Counted from the stretch's first letter, positions 7,396 through 16,574 are shown. The stretch is 64,000 nucleotides of DNA from Labilibaculum sp. DW002 (GCF_029029525.1 NZ_JAKJSC010000002.1:248001-312000), one strand, 5' to 3'. The notes: generated by a model from the letters alone, not told the origin. A program made the numbers and translations.

Positions 7396-7956
7396 ATGCA
7401 GAATTATAAAAATTCAATGATAAAGCACTCCTTTTTATTTGGTGCGCTTGTGGGAGGAGTGCTTATTTTAGCAGCACTTGTTTTTTATTTTAAAGAAATG
7501 TCGATTAATTTTGATCCTCAACTTCGATCGATAAATCATTTTTTAATTGCTTCAGGAATATTTCTTGGGGTACGTAAATATAGAGATGATGAATTGAATG
7601 GGATTATTAATTATGGACGGGCTTTTAGCGTTGGCATCTTAATTATTGGCTTTGCATCCTTGTTTTATTCTATTTTCATCTATGTATTAACTAGCTATTA
7701 TGATTCTTCAATTATTAATGAAGCAATTGTTTTTTTGGAAAAAGGGTTGAATGAGGCAGGATACAAAGAAAAAGATATTGATTTGTTAATGAGTATGTAT
7801 AAGCAGATTACTCCTGGAATGTTTGCTTTCGGACAATGGTTTAGTAAAGCTTTGTCAGGACTATTATTTGCCCTTATTTTGGCATTTTTCTTTAAACCAA
7901 AAGGAAATTTGCTTAATAAGAAGTCTATTGATAAATTTAACGAATCGAATAAATAG
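7396..7956 (+). CDS. DUF4199 family membrane protein
   Basis: A 186-residue integral membrane protein. Hydrophobic segments lie at about 11-31, 46-60, 78-102 and 145-163, the four-helix pattern of DUF4199. The motif VRKYRDDELNGIINYGRAF between helices two and three is typical of this Bacteroidota-specific family. No catalytic residues are known. It begins an operon of four genes (12 bp gap to the next gene) with two glycosyltransferases and a methyltransferase, which suggests a supporting role in envelope glycan or lipid glycosylation; this is inferred from context only. Confidence 0.85.
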   Translation: MQNYKNSMIKHSFLFGALVGGVLILAALVFYFKEMSINFDPQLRSINHFLIASGIFLGVRKYRDDELNGIINYGRAFSVGILIIGFASLFYSIFIYVLTSYYDSSIINEAIVFLEKGLNEAGYKEKDIDLLMSMYKQITPGMFAFGQWFSKALSGLLFALILAFFFKPKGNLLNKKSIDKFNESNK

Positions 7957-7968
7957 TAAATTCAAGAT

Positions 7969-8916
7969 ATGGATATATCAGTAGTAGTACCTCTGTATAA
8001 TGAAGATGAATCTTTGCCGGAATTATTAGCCTGGATTGATCGTATCATGCAAAAGCATAGCTTTACTTATGAAGCCATACTTGTTGATGATGGAAGTAAG
8101 GATAATTCCTGGGATATTATTAATCAACTTCAAACTACCTATCCAGCTGTACGAGGAATAAAATTTCGTCGTAATTATGGTAAATCTGCTGCATTGTTTT
8201 GTGGTTTCGAAGCAGCTAAGGGAGACGTTGTGATTACTATGGATGCCGATCTTCAGGACTCACCTGATGAAATTCCGGAATTATATAGAATGGTGAAAGA
8301 GGAGAATTACGATATTGTTTCAGGGTGGAAGCAAAAGCGTTACGACCCAATTACAAAGACTATTCCTAGTAAGTTTTTTAATAGAACGGCTCGTGCCGTA
8401 TCTGGTATTCGTTTGCATGATTTTAACTGTGGACTTAAAGCTTATAATTGTAAGGTGGTTAAAAGTATTGAAGTTTATGGTGAAATGCATCGCTATATTC
8501 CGATTCTTGCTAAAGAAGCTGGATTTACACGGATAGGAGAGAAAATTGTTCAGCATCAGGAACGTAAATATGGCGTAACCAAATTTGGTCTGAGTCGTTT
8601 TGTAAATGGATTTTTGGATTTGCTTTCAATTTCCTTTATGACTCGCTTTGGTAAAAAGCCAATGCACTTCTTCGGCCTTTTAGGAAGTTTGATGTTTGTA
8701 ATTGGTTTTTTGTCTTCAGCTTGGATTGGATTCCAAAAGATTTACAGCATGAGTAAAGGTGAAATGGCACCTTTGGTGACCGATAGTCCTTACTTTTTTA
8801 TTGCCTTGGCTACGATGGTAATTGGAACACAATTATTCCTGACTGGATTTATAGCTGAATTGGTGAGTCGAAGTTCTTCTGAGCGAAATACATATCAAAT
8901 AGAAAAAGAAATCTGA
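7969..8916 (+). CDS. membrane-anchored family 2 glycosyltransferase (DPM1/GtrB-like)
   Basis: A 315-residue enzyme. The GT-A domain starts ISVVVPLYNEDESLPEL, with DDGSKDNSW for nucleotide-sugar binding, the DAD metal motif within MDADLQDSPDEIP, and NCGLKAYN and QHQERKYGVTKFG in the acceptor half. Two C-terminal membrane helices (about 230-252 and 275-298) follow, as in GtrB/ArnC-type polyprenyl-phosphate glycosyltransferases. Such enzymes load a sugar on undecaprenyl phosphate at the inner membrane. The donor sugar cannot be inferred. Spacing of 12 and 19 bp to its neighbours supports one operon. Confidence 0.9.
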   Translation: MDISVVVPLYNEDESLPELLAWIDRIMQKHSFTYEAILVDDGSKDNSWDIINQLQTTYPAVRGIKFRRNYGKSAALFCGFEAAKGDVVITMDADLQDSPDEIPELYRMVKEENYDIVSGWKQKRYDPITKTIPSKFFNRTARAVSGIRLHDFNCGLKAYNCKVVKSIEVYGEMHRYIPILAKEAGFTRIGEKIVQHQERKYGVTKFGLSRFVNGFLDLLSISFMTRFGKKPMHFFGLLGSLMFVIGFLSSAWIGFQKIYSMSKGEMAPLVTDSPYFFIALATMVIGTQLFLTGFIAELVSRSSSERNTYQIEKEI

Positions 8917-8935
8917 TAACAGCATACCGTTTCTC

Positions 8936-9712
8936 ATGATCAAAAGTTTAATAAGAATTCTTTTACAAATTTTTCCGCGTCCTGTTTTGATTCGGATGAG
9001 TTTATTAATCAATCGAATTGTTGCTGTTTTTCTAATTGGCAATAAAGTAAAATGTCCGGTGTGTGAAGGAAAATTCCGAAAATTTCTTCCTTACGGTTAC
9101 ACTAAAGAGACTGGCCGTGATAATGCACTTTGTCCTAAGTGTCTTTCATTGGAGCGTCACAGATTGATGTGGTTGTACTTAAATGAGAAAACAGAATTTT
9201 TCACTAAAGAATTAAAAGTATTGCACATTGCACCTGAACAGTGTTTTTATAAAAGATTTAGAAAGCTCTCTAATTTAGATTATACTACCGCAGATTTAGA
9301 GTCACCTATTGCAGATGTACATTTTGACGTGCAAGAAATACCATTTGCAGATGAATCGTATGATGTCCTTATTTGCAATCATGTATTGGAACATGTTACT
9401 AGTGATCACAAAGCGATGAGTGAGATTTATCGTGTTTTAAAGCCTAATGGATTTGCGATTTTACAAGTTCCTATGGATACGGATAATCCTAAAACAATGG
9501 AAGATCCTAGTGTTACTGATCCTAAAGAGCGAGAAAGCTTATACAGACAAAAAGATCATGTTCGTTTGTATGGATTAGATTATGCAGACCGACTTTCAAA
9601 GGTTGGGTTTGACGTTACGCCAATACAGTATGCTAAAGAATTACCTTCAGAATTGGCAGAGTATTACCGCTTACCTATGAATGAGATCTTTTATTTCAAT
9701 CAAAAAAAATAA
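8936..9712 (+). CDS. SAM-dependent methyltransferase with N-terminal zinc-ribbon-like Cys pairs
   Basis: 258 residues. After a short hydrophobic N-terminus come two cysteine pairs, CPVC near residue 40 and CPKC near 68, which look like a zinc ribbon. A class I methyltransferase core follows: VLHIAPEQ (a weak motif I), FDVQEIPFADESYDVLICNHVLEHV and YRVLKPNGFAILQVP, a type-11 methyltransferase pattern. The gene is sandwiched between two glycosyltransferases with a 2-bp gap to the next start, so its substrate is probably a sugar or glycolipid. The substrate is not known. Confidence 0.85.
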   Translation: MIKSLIRILLQIFPRPVLIRMSLLINRIVAVFLIGNKVKCPVCEGKFRKFLPYGYTKETGRDNALCPKCLSLERHRLMWLYLNEKTEFFTKELKVLHIAPEQCFYKRFRKLSNLDYTTADLESPIADVHFDVQEIPFADESYDVLICNHVLEHVTSDHKAMSEIYRVLKPNGFAILQVPMDTDNPKTMEDPSVTDPKERESLYRQKDHVRLYGLDYADRLSKVGFDVTPIQYAKELPSELAEYYRLPMNEIFYFNQKK

Positions 9713-9714
9713 GA

Positions 9715-10725
9715 ATGAAAGAGGAAATTAAGCTATCCGTTATCATCCCAGTTTACAATCGACCGGATGAAATGAAAGAATTGCTTGATAGTTTAAGTGC
9801 ACAAACTTTTACTGATTTTGAATTGGTTGTAGTGGAAGATGGATCGCAAGTGAAAAGCGAAGATCTGTGCAATGCTTACCGCGATAAAATTTCAATATCC
9901 TATCACTATAAAGAGAACGAAGGACCTAGTATTGGTCGTAATTATGGATTAGCCAGAGCAAAAGGAAATTATTTTCTGTTCTTTGATTCTGATTGCATTC
10001 TTCCATCTCATTATATGGAAACCATCCATAAGGAGTTAACAAATAATTTTGTTGATTGTTATGGTGGCCCAGATGGAGCAATGGATGATTTTTCTAATTT
10101 TCAGAAAGCAGTTTCTTATGCAATGACTTCTTTTTTTACAACCGGAGGAATTCGAGGAGGAAAGAAACAAGTTCATAAATTCCATCCACGTAGTTTTAAT
10201 CTTGGTTTTTCAAAAGCGGTTTACGAAAATACTGGTGGATTTCCAGTAACCACAATGCATCCAGGTGAGGATATGGTTTTTGCCATTGAAGTGCTTAAGC
10301 GCGGATTTGAAACTCGCTTGGTTCAAAATGCCTATGTGTTTCACAAACGGAGAGTTTCCTTTAAAAAATTCTACAAGCAAGTTTTTGGTTTTGGAAAAAC
10401 CCGCTATATCATCTCAAAGCATTATCCAGAAACCTTTAAAGTTTTCTTCTTATTTCCATCCTTATTTACATTGGGAAGCATAGGAGCTTTACTTTTAGGA
10501 GTTTCAATTCATCAGGTATTTGCATTTCCAGTCTTGCTTTATGCAGTTCTTGTTTTGGCTGATGCCATTAGCAAAAGCAAATCTTTTAAAGTTGGTTTTT
10601 TAGCTTTGCTAGCAAGTTTTGTTCAGCTGTTTGCTTATGGAATAGGTTTTATGGATGCAGTGTGGAAACACAAGATTCTCGGAAAAGATGAGTTTGGTGT
10701 TTTTGGAAAAGGATTTTACGAATAG
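9715..10725 (+). CDS. family 2 glycosyltransferase with C-terminal membrane helices
   Basis: A 336-residue GT2 enzyme. It starts LSVIIPVYNRPDEMKELLDS, has VVEDGSQ, the metal-binding DSD within FFDSDCILP, and the catalytic acidic pair in HPGEDMVFAIEVLKRG. Two or three hydrophobic helices at about 240-310 anchor it to the inner membrane. It is the last gene of the operon beginning at 7396 and is followed by a bidirectional terminator. The likely role is addition of a sugar to an envelope glycolipid or exopolysaccharide; donor and acceptor are unknown. Confidence 0.9.
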   Translation: MKEEIKLSVIIPVYNRPDEMKELLDSLSAQTFTDFELVVVEDGSQVKSEDLCNAYRDKISISYHYKENEGPSIGRNYGLARAKGNYFLFFDSDCILPSHYMETIHKELTNNFVDCYGGPDGAMDDFSNFQKAVSYAMTSFFTTGGIRGGKKQVHKFHPRSFNLGFSKAVYENTGGFPVTTMHPGEDMVFAIEVLKRGFETRLVQNAYVFHKRRVSFKKFYKQVFGFGKTRYIISKHYPETFKVFFLFPSLFTLGSIGALLLGVSIHQVFAFPVLLYAVLVLADAISKSKSFKVGFLALLASFVQLFAYGIGFMDAVWKHKILGKDEFGVFGKGFYE

Positions 10726-10744
10726 TTTAATAGATATATAGAAT

Positions 10745-10773
10745 AAAAAAAAGAGGCTTTAGGCCTCTTTTTT
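10745..10773. terminator. bidirectional terminator between the GT operon and miaA
   Basis: AAGAGGC (10751-10757), loop TTTAG, GCCTCTT (10763-10769), extended by A-runs on the left and T-runs on the right. It can stop both converging transcripts. The miaA stop codon lies in its loop. Confidence 0.85.
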
Positions 10774-11670
10774 GATTTTATCTTCGATGTATTGAAGTAC
10801 TTCTTTTTCTTGATCAGGATGAAACCATTCAATTTCTTCATCTCTACGAAACCAAGAGAGTTGACGCTTGGCATATCTTCGAGAGTTACGTTTGATCAAT
10901 TCAATTGCTTTTTCTAGGCTGATGTTACCATCGAAATGTTCAAATAGTTCCTTGTATCCAACTGTGTTTAATGAATTGTAATGTCGGAACTCAAAAATAG
11001 CTTTAGCTTCTTCAATGAGTCCTTCTTCAATCATTTGATCTACTCTTGTGTTGATTCTTGAGTATAATTCCGTACGATCTCTATTCAAACCAATCTTAAC
11101 AATCTTAAAGTCCCTTTTCTTTTTCGAATTGGTTCGTAATTCAGAATAAGGCTTACCTGTCATCAAGCAAATTTCCACAGCATGAATCACCCGTTTTGCA
11201 TTTTTTAGGTCAACTTGATCGTAAAAAACAGGGTCTAGTTGTTTTAACTGCATTTTCATTGATTCAAGACCGTCTTTTTCGTATCGTGTAAATACTTCTT
11301 GACGGAGTTCAGGATCAATGGTTGGAATTTCATCAATCCCATTGCAAACTGCATCGATATACATCATGCTGCCGCCAACTAATAATACTTCATCTTTTTC
11401 TTTATACAGCTCAGTAAGTAATTCTATCGTTTGTTTTTCGCATTCCCAAGAACTAAAATAATCATGAATAGAATGCGTGTGAATAAAATGGTGCTTTACG
11501 GCCTCTAGTTGCTCTTTTTCAGGCACAGCAGTACCAATACTCATTTCTCTATAAACCTGTCGGCTATCCGATGATGAGATAACTGTATTGAAATGTTTGG
11601 CTATGCGAATACTCAAATCGGTTTTGCCTACACCGGTTGGGCCAAGAATTACAATTAGAGTTTTTGACAT
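10759..11670 (-). CDS. miaA: tRNA dimethylallyltransferase
   Basis: A 303-residue enzyme that adds dimethylallyl to N6 of A37 in tRNAs reading UNN codons. The P-loop GPTGVGKTDLS is at about residues 9-19. Further signatures are SSDSRQVYREMSIGTA, LVGGSMMYIDAVCNG, the KNAKRVIHAVEICLMTGKP segment and the C-terminal RRYAKRQLSWFRRD. It has the usual length for bacterial MiaA and is cytoplasmic. The gene upstream on the same strand is 112 bp away, and a -7 element lies between them, so miaA probably has its own promoter. Confidence 0.96.
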   Translation of the reverse strand: MSKTLIVILGPTGVGKTDLSIRIAKHFNTVISSSDSRQVYREMSIGTAVPEKEQLEAVKHHFIHTHSIHDYFSSWECEKQTIELLTELYKEKDEVLLVGGSMMYIDAVCNGIDEIPTIDPELRQEVFTRYEKDGLESMKMQLKQLDPVFYDQVDLKNAKRVIHAVEICLMTGKPYSELRTNSKKKRDFKIVKIGLNRDRTELYSRINTRVDQMIEEGLIEEAKAIFEFRHYNSLNTVGYKELFEHFDGNISLEKAIELIKRNSRRYAKRQLSWFRRDEEIEWFHPDQEKEVLQYIEDKIKKEA

Positions 11671-11715
11671 AGTAGGTTTATGAAGATTAGTGTATTGAAT
11701 TTATTTTAAATAAAC

Positions 11716-11759
11716 AATGAGTAATATCTTTCTGGCTGATAGCAAAAATATTACTCATT
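11716..11759. repeat. 12-bp inverted repeat around the miaA promoter
   Basis: AATGAGTAATAT (11716-11727) and its exact reverse complement (11748-11759) flank a 20-nt loop. On the minus strand the right half overlaps a TATTTTTG -7-like element (11750-11743). It could be a DNA operator, an RNA hairpin in the miaA leader, or the terminator of the upstream gene; a clear T-run is lacking. Confidence 0.5.
11743..11750 (-). promoter_or_regulatory. -7 element upstream of miaA
   Basis: TATTTTTG on the minus strand fits TAnnTTTG, 73 bp before the miaA start codon. There is no matching -33 TTTG. Confidence 0.4.
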
Positions 11760-11782
11760 ATTAATTAATAATTATTCATTGA

Positions 11783-12358
11783 TTACAGGATATCCTCGTA
11801 ATCGTCTAGGCTTTCGAATTCTGGACCATCATTCATGTCATCATCAAAATCAGCTAAGTAATCATCAGCAGTTTTTTCTTTTTTTGTAGCTGCATCGAAT
11901 TCACCAAGATCTAACCCTAAACCTTCGAAATTTTCTGCATCCATTTTAATTTGCTCTGGAGCATCTCCTTTTGAAAGGCTACATTTTGGGTATTTAGCTC
12001 TTGATTTAGAAATTCCTTTTTCGATTAATTCAACATTAAAATATCGATCAGAGAAAAAGTCAAAAACATAAATCAACTCAGGTCTTTCCGAAGAAACAAA
12101 TTCACGCATCATTGCAACATCCATAGGTACAATATTCATGTTGTCATCTTCTTCTGTATTCATCTCAAAAAGAGCAATTTCTAGTCCACGTTCACTTGTT
12201 GGAGTGATTTGGTAAAAAGATGCCATTTGTGTATTGTCATACCCTATTGACTCTTGAATTTTATTGTGAAATTCTAAATAAGTTTGCTCGTGATTGATCT
12301 CTATCTCTCTCACAAATCCTTCTACTTCCGAAGAGGTGATTCTAAATTTATATATCAT
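11783..12358 (-). CDS. plasmid pRiA4b ORF-3-like family protein
   Basis: A 191-residue acidic protein. The N-terminal half, MIYKFRITSSEVEGFVREIE then TYLEFHNKIQESIGYDN and later YVFDFFSDRYFNVELI, matches the pRiA4b ORF-3 / 'IS1096 passenger TnpR' fold common in Bacteroidota. The C-terminus is a long Asp/Glu tail (DDYLADFDDDMNDGPEFE). Despite the family's name there is no transposase or inverted repeat nearby, and the gene looks like a normal chromosomal locus. Its start is 5 bp from the stop of the acyl-CoA reductase gene, so they form an operon. The function of the family is unknown. Confidence 0.8.
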   Translation of the reverse strand: MIYKFRITSSEVEGFVREIEINHEQTYLEFHNKIQESIGYDNTQMASFYQITPTSERGLEIALFEMNTEEDDNMNIVPMDVAMMREFVSSERPELIYVFDFFSDRYFNVELIEKGISKSRAKYPKCSLSKGDAPEQIKMDAENFEGLGLDLGEFDAATKKEKTADDYLADFDDDMNDGPEFESLDDYEDIL

Positions 12359-12362
12359 CTTG

Positions 12363-13436
12363 TTAATTTGATTTTATTTTTGTTAAAAATGCCATGGTAT
12401 CCACATCGTCAGCATAATCCCATAGCTCAGGTTCCTGTGCTTTTCCAAAAGGAATTGCGTGGTCTAATTCATTACTTACAATACATTGAATAAGATCTGT
12501 ATTTAACGCTAAGGATTCTTTCAGACTATCAATTTCGGAATAAAATTCATAGTTCACAACTCCAATTGGTGAAGAAATGGATTGATTTTCTGTTAAAAGT
12601 AAGAATCCATTATCAAAATGCTCAATGCGATTCATTAAGAGCAAGGAACGCTGATAATCGCAGTTGTTAGCATATTTGTTATGATTGGCAACGTAGGCAT
12701 AGTCTTGCCATGTGTCAAGTAGTTTGGTAAAATCATAGCCAACTGGCACATATAATTTTGAAACATTTCTGCATCCCAAACCAAAGTATAGAAAAATATC
12801 ATTCCCCAAAGCTTTTAATTCCAATTCGGATTCTTTTCCTGTTAAGATGGAAACAGAGTTTCGGTTTCGACGAATAATGTGTTGGTATTTTTTGAAATAG
12901 GCCTCGAAATATCGAGCTGAGTTATTGCTTCCCGTGGCAATAATAGCATCGAATTTGTTTTCGCCACTTAATCTTTCCGATTGAAATGAGATTAACTCCT
13001 TAAACTCAGGGTTGATTTCAATTAAAATTTTCGAAACAAAATCTAATAATTGATTGTCCTTCGACGATAGTTTTCCAATAAAAGAATGTCCTGAAATTAA
13101 AACAGATAACATATCATGAAATCCGACCATTGGAATGTTGCCAGCCATAATTACGGCAACCTTAAGGTTTGTGTTCTGATCAGAAACAACATATTCTGAT
13201 AGCCATTCCTCTAATTTTTCTTCGTTTAGAAAGGTGCAGATTCCATTTATCGACGCATGAACATGAAATGGAGTGAACCATAAATTTTCATTCGATATTC
13301 TAGAAAGCAAATCTTTAAAATCATCGTAGAATATTGAATTTAAAGGATGATTTATCTGTGCCTGGTTTTCCGAGGAAAACTGCGATAAGAAATCACCCAA
13401 TTCAATAAAGCTATTTATTCTTTCACTTAAGTTCAT
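12363..13436 (-). CDS. acyl-CoA reductase (LuxC-like)
   Basis: About 357 residues. It shows features of the LuxC/acyl-CoA reductase branch of the aldehyde dehydrogenase superfamily: VAVIMAGNIPMVGFHDMLSVLISGH in the cofactor domain, IIATGSNNSARYFEAYF, and the catalytic-cysteine region YFGLGCRNVSKLYVP. It reduces acyl-CoA to aldehyde with NAD(P)H, or has a related acyl-transfer role. I prefer the ATG at 13436 (MNLSERINSFIELGDF), matching how Bacteroidota homologues begin; an ATG nine codons upstream at 13463 is also open. It is co-directional with the pRiA4b-like gene 4 bp downstream. Confidence 0.85.
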   Translation of the reverse strand: MNLSERINSFIELGDFLSQFSSENQAQINHPLNSIFYDDFKDLLSRISNENLWFTPFHVHASINGICTFLNEEKLEEWLSEYVVSDQNTNLKVAVIMAGNIPMVGFHDMLSVLISGHSFIGKLSSKDNQLLDFVSKILIEINPEFKELISFQSERLSGENKFDAIIATGSNNSARYFEAYFKKYQHIIRRNRNSVSILTGKESELELKALGNDIFLYFGLGCRNVSKLYVPVGYDFTKLLDTWQDYAYVANHNKYANNCDYQRSLLLMNRIEHFDNGFLLLTENQSISSPIGVVNYEFYSEIDSLKESLALNTDLIQCIVSNELDHAIPFGKAQEPELWDYADDVDTMAFLTKIKSN

Positions 13437-13575
13437 AGTCTGATTCAAAAAATCCCCAATCAACCTTTAGTATAAAAAGTTTTAATGGGGAGTTTCATTT
13501 AATAATTCGACAAAGATAAAAATTGTTCTTAAACAATCTTAACTATTTTAATGCTAATGTGAAGAATGCTAAAGT

Positions 13576-13881
13576 TTAGTTTTGAAGTAGTAATTTTTGA
13601 AAGAAGTTTCCAAGAATCAATAGAGTTGAAATCAGGAAAAGAATTTTAATAGCAATTGCTCCCCAAGAGAATTTGAATTTTAGATGGAGTAGAAGTAATG
13701 CAAATAGACTAAATATGGGAAATAAGGCAGGAAATAAATGTATTGATTCAATAAGATCTCCTTTAAGAAGTGCAATTAAAGAGCTTTGAAATCCACAGCC
13801 AGGACACTCAATTCCAAATTGTTTTTGAAAAGAGCAACTTAAAGAGTTATTTTCAAGCCAGTTAATGAGTTTTTGCCACAT
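13576..13881 (-). CDS. DUF2752 family small membrane protein
   Basis: 101 residues. The N-terminal motif FGIECPGCGFQSSLIALLKGD holds the CPGCG cluster that defines DUF2752. Two hydrophobic helices (about 48-66 and 74-96) indicate an inner-membrane protein. Function unknown; the cysteines may bind a metal, which is a guess. It is downstream of no close gene, 139 bp from the next start on this strand. Confidence 0.85.
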   Translation of the reverse strand: MWQKLINWLENNSLSCSFQKQFGIECPGCGFQSSLIALLKGDLIESIHLFPALFPIFSLFALLLLHLKFKFSWGAIAIKILFLISTLLILGNFFQKLLLQN

Positions 13882-13921
13882 TCGGATAATTATTTTGTCT
13901 AATTTAAATAAACAGCGGGAT

Positions 13922-13952
13922 AAAAAAAAGCCGATGCATAAGCATCGGCTTT
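13922..13952 (-). terminator. rho-independent terminator of acnB
   Basis: AAAGCCGATGC / GCATCGGCTTT, loop ATAA (13927-13952), a perfect 11-bp stem. On the minus strand it is followed by a T8 run, 24 bp after the acnB stop. Confidence 0.92.
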
Positions 13953-13975
13953 AGAATTATTATTTTGAAATACGA

Positions 13976-16528
13976 TTACAGGTCGCGACGTTGATATAGA
14001 GCATCCTCCATATCCATTTCGTCGAACTGCATGTATTTGTATACTTCCTCTTCGTGAGCAGCAATTTTCTCATTGTAAATTTCCATATACTCGGCTGGAG
14101 TAGGTAATTTACCTAAAACAGAAACAATAGCTCCTAGCTCTGCAGATCCCAACCAAACCTGAGCACCTGTACCCATACGGTTGTTGAAATTACGAGTTGA
14201 AGTAGAATAAACATTTACCTTATCCGGTACACGAAGTTGGTTACCCATACATAGTGAACATCCAGGCGTCTCGATACGAACACCTAACTGAGAGAAAGTA
14301 GAGAAAGTAGCCTCTTCTTTCAATACAGCTGCATCCATACGAGTTGGAGGTGCCATATATGTTCTTACCTTATCAGATGGTGTTAAACCACTCCAAACTT
14401 TCTCACAAGCACGGAAGTGACCAATGTTTGTCATACAAGATCCGATAAATACATCCTGAATCTCAGTATTCTGAACATCAGAAAGTAATTTCACGTCATC
14501 CGGATCATTTGGACAACAAAGGATAGGCTCAGTAATTGCAGAAAGATCAATCTCGATAGTCTCAGCATATTCAGCATTCTCATCTCTTGAAAGCAATACT
14601 GGGTTAGCCAACCACTCGTTACAAGCATCGATACGGTTCTGAATAGTTTGAGCATCATCGTAACCCATCTTGATCATTGATTCCATCAAGGCAACGTTAG
14701 ACTTCACATACTCAATTACTCTCTCATCTGATAACTTGATACAACCAGCAGCAGCAGAACGCTCAGCAGTCGCATCAGTTAATTCGAAAGCCTGCTCAAC
14801 TGTAATATCCTCAAGACCTTCCATCTCGATAATCTTACCGTTGAAAATATTGATTTTGTTTTTCTTAGGAACAGTTAACTGTCCGTTCTGAATTGCAAAA
14901 TATGGAATCGCATTTACCACATCACGTAAAGTGATACCTGGGTTAAGCTTACCTTTAAATTTGATTAATACTGATTCTGGCATATCCAATGGCATGAAAC
15001 CAAGAGCACCTGCGAAAGCAACTAAACCAGAACCTGCCGGGAATGAAATACCCAATGGGAAACGAGTATGAGAGTCACCACCTGTACCAACAGTATCAGG
15101 AACCAATAAACGGTTCAACCATGAGTGAATAACACCATCACCTTGCTTCAATGGTACACCTTTACGCTCAGACATGAACTTAGGCATAGACTTATGCATT
15201 GCCACATCTGTAGCTTTTGGATAAGCTGCAGTATGACAGAAAGACTGCATGAACATTGGCGCTTCGAACTTCAAACATGCCAACTCTTTAATCTCATCAC
15301 GAGTCATAGGACCAGTCGTATCCTGGGATCCAACAGTTGTCATTTTTGGAGCACATGATGTTCCTGGCAATACACCTTCAACACCACAAGCTTTACCTAC
15401 CATTTTTTGAGCCATTGTATAACCCTGATTAGCCTTTGGCTGTGGGTTATTCGCAACAGTAAAAATATCAGCAGCAGGCATTCCTAATGCAGCACGAGAC
15501 TTCTCAGTTAATGCTTTACCGATAATCAATGGAATACGACCACCTGCACGGTACTCGTCAGTTAATGTATCAGGAGCTAAAGAATAAGTACAAACCACTT
15601 CGCCATTGCGAGTAATCTCACCTTTTACATTGTTGATGATGATTTCATCACCTGTATTTAAAACAGAAACATCAGTTGTGATTGGTAATCCACCTGAATC
15701 CTGAGTTGTGTTATAGAAAATTGGAGCGATAGCACCACCAATTACCACACCAGCTGTACGCTTGTTTGGTACACATGGAATATCCTCACCAATATGCCAT
15801 AGTAATGAGTTGGCAGCAGATTTACGAGAAGATCCGGTTCCTACAACGTCACCTACAAAAGCAACTTTGTGACCTTCTTTTCTCCATCCAGCAATAGTTT
15901 CGATACCATCTTCGAAACGACCAGCACCCATAGCTAGAGCGTGCAATGGAATATCAGGACGAGTAAACGCCTGAGATGCAGGAGAGAAATCATCAGTATT
16001 GATTTCACCTTCTACTTTATAAACTTTAAGCTTGATTTCTTCAGGCAATTCTTCGCGAGTAGTAAACCACTCAGCATTTGCCCAAGATTCAATCACACTC
16101 TTAGCAGCAGCATTGTCTTTAGAAAGTTCTGCAACAGTTTCGAATGCATCGTAAACAAGGATTATTCCTTTAAGAGCCTCTGCAGCCTCTTCAGCTAAAG
16201 CCTCGTCTTTTAAAGCCTCAACCAAAACGGTTACATTGTAACCACCCATCATAGTACCCAAAACCTTGATAGCTTCAGATTTTGTGATGATTGGTGAACT
16301 CAATTCGTCTTTTAAAAGCTTTCCTAAGAATTCAGCTTTTACTTTTGTTGAATCATCAACTCCGGGAGCGATTCTTTCTTTGAATAAATGCAATAGAAAA
16401 TCCTCTTTCCCTTGGATAGGATTTTGCAATAGTTCGCAAAGTTCTGCAGTCTGTTCTGCATTCAATGGCAAAGCCGGGATACCTTTGGTAGCGCGGGCTG
16501 CTTCGTGTTTTAGATATTGCTCTAACAT
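13976..16528 (-). CDS. acnB: aconitate hydratase B (bifunctional aconitase / 2-methylisocitrate dehydratase)
   Basis: An 850-residue TCA-cycle enzyme converting citrate to isocitrate via cis-aconitate, with a [4Fe-4S] cofactor. The N-terminus MLEQYLKHEAARATKGIPALPLN and the swivel-domain segment NTDDFSPASQAFTRPDIPLHALAMG follow E. coli AcnB closely. The cluster-binding cysteines are visible in FIGSCMTNIGHF and in TPGCSLCMGNQ. GDSHTRFPLGISF and the C-terminal STSTRNFNNRMGTGAQVWLGSAELGA complete the family signature. Length is close to the 865 residues of E. coli. It lies downstream of gap but is separated by a terminator and its own promoter; a 20-bp palindrome sits at the expected transcript start. 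Confidence 0.97.
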   Translation of the reverse strand: MLEQYLKHEAARATKGIPALPLNAEQTAELCELLQNPIQGKEDFLLHLFKERIAPGVDDSTKVKAEFLGKLLKDELSSPIITKSEAIKVLGTMMGGYNVTVLVEALKDEALAEEAAEALKGIILVYDAFETVAELSKDNAAAKSVIESWANAEWFTTREELPEEIKLKVYKVEGEINTDDFSPASQAFTRPDIPLHALAMGAGRFEDGIETIAGWRKEGHKVAFVGDVVGTGSSRKSAANSLLWHIGEDIPCVPNKRTAGVVIGGAIAPIFYNTTQDSGGLPITTDVSVLNTGDEIIINNVKGEITRNGEVVCTYSLAPDTLTDEYRAGGRIPLIIGKALTEKSRAALGMPAADIFTVANNPQPKANQGYTMAQKMVGKACGVEGVLPGTSCAPKMTTVGSQDTTGPMTRDEIKELACLKFEAPMFMQSFCHTAAYPKATDVAMHKSMPKFMSERKGVPLKQGDGVIHSWLNRLLVPDTVGTGGDSHTRFPLGISFPAGSGLVAFAGALGFMPLDMPESVLIKFKGKLNPGITLRDVVNAIPYFAIQNGQLTVPKKNKINIFNGKIIEMEGLEDITVEQAFELTDATAERSAAAGCIKLSDERVIEYVKSNVALMESMIKMGYDDAQTIQNRIDACNEWLANPVLLSRDENAEYAETIEIDLSAITEPILCCPNDPDDVKLLSDVQNTEIQDVFIGSCMTNIGHFRACEKVWSGLTPSDKVRTYMAPPTRMDAAVLKEEATFSTFSQLGVRIETPGCSLCMGNQLRVPDKVNVYSTSTRNFNNRMGTGAQVWLGSAELGAIVSVLGKLPTPAEYMEIYNEKIAAHEEEVYKYMQFDEMDMEDALYQRRDL

Positions 16529-16574
16529 CTTTTGTTTGGATCTTGTTGTGTAAGTGTGAAAGTGATAAAAAAAA

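Noticed and set aside
11783-12358. Possible mobile-element gene because its family is named after a plasmid ORF and an IS1096 passenger.
   Set aside because: No transposase, terminal repeats or target duplication nearby; the gene sits in a normal operon and the family is a common chromosomal one in Bacteroidota.
16266-16553. 95-codon frame antisense to the start of acnB.
   Set aside because: acnB is unambiguous here, and the antisense frame shows no protein family or start signal.
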